This document shows, in pieces, positions 61,375-64,000 of a DNA stretch of 64,000 nucleotides. The translations under genes were made by a program, and so were the position numbers. Below the pieces are notes generated by a model. The model was not told where the DNA came from and did no database searches. It was given only the letters and a program-made list of their open reading frames with translations. Every line of letters begins with the position of its first letter. Positions within the stretch are counted from its first letter, which is position 1. The DNA comes from Planoprotostelium fungivorum (lineage: Eukaryota; Evosea; Variosea; Cavosteliida; Cavosteliaceae): assembly GCA_003024175.1 (NCBI GenBank), contig MDYQ01000121.1, forward strand, positions 248,001-312,000, in the 5' to 3' direction.

Positions 61375-63232
61375 ATGAATGGCGGAAATGCGGGCAATAT
61401 CGAGGAGCTCAAGAGGGGTGAGGCCATCGACGATCCTAGCGACCTATTGCTCCCTCCTTCTATTCTATATCACATTATCGGGCACCGATTGATTCCCACA
61501 CAGAACTCTATCAGCAGATCCTCGACGTAACACCCACATACTTACATCGAGACAAGTCACCGTTCACATCATCCCTGTCTACATCGGATCTTATCGGAAT
61601 GATAGAGACACTCACCCTCGCGGCAACGATCGATGCCGGGAGAGATCCTCTCTCATTCGAAGACGTCGACGTCAAGAACATCGAAGATGGACCTTCCATT
61701 ATCTCTAAATACTGTGTTCCATCCGATCGTCTCGTCACTGCAGCTGCTGGGCTGCCCCAAGAAGGTAAGCTCTCATCATCATAAGTCTGTCCGTGTGAAT
61801 ATTCAACGATCACCAAGGGCTTTTGGGGCTATCAGCAGGTAGCAAGTGGGCGACGCTGGGTATTCACCTGAGGAGGATTCACGCTCAAAATACGAGGACC
61901 CTGACGGGTGATCTACACCGTTGTAGACAGTACGTAACTGACTTCCGAGAAGCTGTCGAGAACTCGAAACGGCCGCAAGAGGTACAGCCTCCCCCGAATC
62001 GAACTTTCGCAGAAGATCGTGAGAAGTTTCGTCCCAAACCGTTCGCTGAATGGATTCAGACATGGACGTGTTTGGATTCTATCCGTTGAAAGATCCGTTG
62101 GATTTGGTCAAGTGCAATCACTGTCTGAAAACCATCAAATCGAGCCGTTTCACTCAACACTTATGTGAGAGTGACATGCATGATGATGGACGATGGATGA
62201 TCGTGATGGGCGATGAACTGATGATGAGAACAGACCAGTGTCCACAGAGTTTCGATTTAGAGAATTTCTGTCCGACAGAAGAGATAGTTAAGCCAAAGAA
62301 GAAGAATGATATCCTTTCCTCTCTTCTCATCCTCTCCATCGTTCTCCTTGACTGATGTACGTAACGTACGCAAAGAGCCCCCACAACTGCCGAAAATCAC
62401 CGAAATCTCATCAGACACGACGGTGGGGAAGATTCCAAGAAATGGCTCGGAACATTCAAAGAACAACCCGTCGAAGGCTTTACCACCGAACGACCCCAAG
62501 AGGAAGAGAGAGTCCATCTACAACGCTGTAAATCCTCCACCTCCAGCTCGCACCAGCCTCGCCACAGATCCCCCAGTCAAAAAAGAAAAGAAATCGAAAT
62601 CGAAGAAGAAAGTCAAACCGGAGCCGGCTCCATCTACAACGCAACAAAACCCCGTAGTCATCTCATCACCCAACAAAAGGGTCGTGGGGACAGCTGCCAA
62701 CGCCAGCATGTCACCTCTTAAGACGTCGGGCTCACTACCGAGGGTGACGAGTTCGGTCACGTCATCGAATGGTAACACACAATATACACCCATGGTTGTT
62801 CCCGCCATTTTTGCCAACATGAAGGAGGACCTGGCCCAGAGTGGGTCGCAGCCCGAAACATTTCAAGGGAAGTTGCAGCCTCCACAATTTGACGAAGTCG
62901 ATCTGGAGTACTTTTCAAGTGAGTCATGATCTTCATAATCTAAACGTCGTCACCATCGAGATCATCTTGGCGATGATCACATCACCATCATCAGCCACAT
63001 CACATAGATCATCGTCATCATGATCCATCATGAACACAATCATGCATCAACACTAAAACTAACGATATGACAAGGGATGTCTGACCCCATGCCTGCGGAA
63101 GACTACGTTCCCGGCTTTGGAGGAGACAGCGGCCTCGTTGGCGTCAACGACGAGTGGAGTGGAATCGATTTAGGAGGTGACATCAACCTCGAGAGCATGG
63201 GAACGTTTGAAGATTTGTCTCTCCTCTTATAG
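61375..63232 (+). CDS. SAGA-type Sgf11/SCA7 zinc-finger protein
   Basis: The ATG at 61375 (MNGGNAGNIEELKR) splices into EELYQQILDVTPTYLHRDKS, then IGMIETLTLAATIDAGRDPL and VPSDRLVTAAAGLPQE. A 44-base intron (GTGAGAAGTTTCG to GGATTCAG) joins RTFAED to HMDVFGFYPLKDPLDLVKCN. Another joins HL to YQCPQSFDLENFCPTEEIVK. The result, KCNHCLKTIKSSRFTQHLYQ followed by C, matches the C-x2-C...RFxxHLxxC zinc knuckle of Sgf11/ATXN7L3 and Sgf73/ATXN7, subunits of the SAGA deubiquitinase module. The rest is basic and disordered (KKEKKSKSKKKVKPEPAPST), with an acidic C-terminus (GDSGLVGVNDEWSGIDLGGD; FEDLSLLL). Which of the two SAGA subunits it represents is open. Confidence 0.75.
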
Positions 63233-63432
63233 AGAGGTGAGGGTGATGATCATCAACACCACAATCCATCATCGGACGATGTTGCTGAAAGTTTTGACAG
63301 GAGACGAGGTCGTTCGTGAGAAATGAAGAGAAAGACGATGTTTTATTCTATTTTATTTTACGTTGTAGATACGACTCAATTCTTCAGTTTTTCGGAAATG
63401 TTGCCATTTGGTGCTCTTGTTGATGGGACATC
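63233..63432. other. Intergenic region
   Basis: Contains an exact CGTTGTAGAT at 63361 and an A/T-rich tract (TTTATTCTATTTTATTTTA). It lies upstream of the RING gene. Confidence 0.4.
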
Positions 63433-64000
63433 ATGTTTCACAATGTAAGGATAGGCAATGCTGGGAGCGCTCCCACATTTAATCTGTTGGGTCCAAACAC
63501 AACTGTTCAAGGCATCACTCCCAACCTCTTCTCCAGGGTCAATCAGAGTGATCCTCTCTTCACTCTGACGAGTGGTTTTAGCGCTACTTCCGTACGTTCT
63601 TTTGAGGGTAATGTGGCGATGGATTACGGCCAATCACGAGATTTAGATGGCCCAACTTTGGGTGAGAAAATGATGATTCGACTTTAATCATCACTCCAAT
63701 AGTGAAATCACACCCGCTGAATTTATCGTAGATGATTTGGTGTGTGAGGAGAAGGACATCGAAGAATACAAATGTCCCATTTGCATGCAAATTCTACAAA
63801 GCCCCAGACAATGTAAAAACGGTCATTTATATTGTGCTCTGTGCATCCAAAAGTCTTTGGATAAGAGAGCAGAATGTCCACAATGCAGAGTCCCACTCAA
63901 TCTCTCCGAATTAGCCAAGTGGGCTCGTCACACATTGCGAGCGCTCACTCATCTCCAGATCTCTCGTCGCAGAGAAGCATCTGAGGGCTTTGAAAGTACA
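63433..64000 (+). CDS. RING-finger protein, TRAF/Siah-like, 5' part only
   Basis: The ATG at 63433 gives MFHNVRIGNAGSAPTFNLLG and a short Asp/Gly-rich leader ending DYGQSRDLDGPTL. A 72-base intron ending ATCGTAG joins it to DDLVCEEKDIEEYKCPICMQ. The RING continues ILQSPRQCKNGHLYCALCIQ, KSLDKRAECPQCRVPLNLSE. CPIC...C-x-NGH-x2-C-x2-C...CPQC is a C3HC4 RING of the Siah/TRAF type, expected to bind E2 ubiquitin-conjugating enzymes. LAKWARHTLRALTHLQISRR starts the next part, which runs off the window, so a TRAF zinc-finger or MATH domain may follow. Complete length is unknown. Confidence 0.85.

Noticed and set aside
62050-62355. Separate small zinc-finger gene starting MDSDMDVFGF
   Set aside because: A 44-base intron with a good GTGAGA donor joins the same frame to the upstream exons, and overlapping two genes here is less likely.

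Overview
This window is nuclear DNA from a compact, intron-rich eukaryotic genome. Genes are cut by many GT-AG introns, mostly 35-60 bases long, with donors usually GTGAG or GTGAT. Both strands are densely used, and neighbouring coding ends often lie 20-50 bases apart. The P2X receptor resembles the Dictyostelium vacuolar P2X proteins. Together with the PH-domain phospholipase D, SPINDLY-type transferase, canonical actin and D-galacturonate-reductase-like enzyme, this points to an amoebozoan, possibly a protosteloid amoeba such as Planoprotostelium/Protostelium. That assignment is inference. No rRNA, tRNA, CRISPR, retroelement or provirus was recognised.

Layout: 1-316 (+) is the 3' end of a Pmp-type beta-helix protein. 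357-2228 (-) is a P2X channel. 2728-3003 (-) is a doubtful small gene. 3136-4356 (-) is actin. 5089-8062 (+) is an RA/CH-domain, proline-rich protein. 8814-9173 (+) is a small orphan. 9529-10762 and 10809-13942 (-) are ribonucleotide reductase R2 and AMP deaminase, in tandem. 14803-17190 and 17226-20534 (+) are an EF-hand protein and phospholipase D. 20735-22113 (+) is a membrane-anchored protein. 22243-22526 (-) is a metallothionein. 23106-24525 (+) is NAP1. 24711-25795 (-) is NOSIP. 26136-31858 (+) is a giant Glu-rich protein. 31897-33799 (-) is a coiled-coil protein.

34218-35983 (+) is a D-galacturonate-reductase-like oxidoreductase. 36406-37233 (+) is a conserved unknown. 37314-38788 (+) is a J-domain/mitochondrial-carrier-like fusion. 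38858-41051 (-) is a short Hsp70 ending after its ATPase domain. 41488-42438 (+) is a START-like protein. 42439-44627 is a 2.2 kb gene-poor repeat block. 44628-45844 (-) is an enoyl-CoA hydratase/isomerase ending in the peroxisomal signal SKL. 45963-49156 (+) is a leucine-rich-repeat protein. 49200-50042 (-) is an SDR. 50391-53288 (-) is a GH47 mannosidase, head-to-head with a SPINDLY/OGT-type transferase at 53308-57042 (+). 57070-58560 (-) is a secreted-type membrane protein. 58693-60765 (-) is MED8-like. 61375-63232 (+) is a SAGA-type Sgf11/SCA7 zinc-finger protein. 63433 onward (+) is a RING protein cut by the window edge.

The most unusual signal is not a gene. The octamer CGTTGTAG (mostly CGTTGTAGAT) occurs 34 times by my reading, on both strands, where about two would be expected. 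It sits in exons in several reading frames, just after 5' splice sites, exactly at 3' splice sites, across a stop codon and between genes, and it is densest after 46.9 kb. Exon boundaries below were worked out by eye from splice signals and family resemblance, so spans are more reliable than internal joins.
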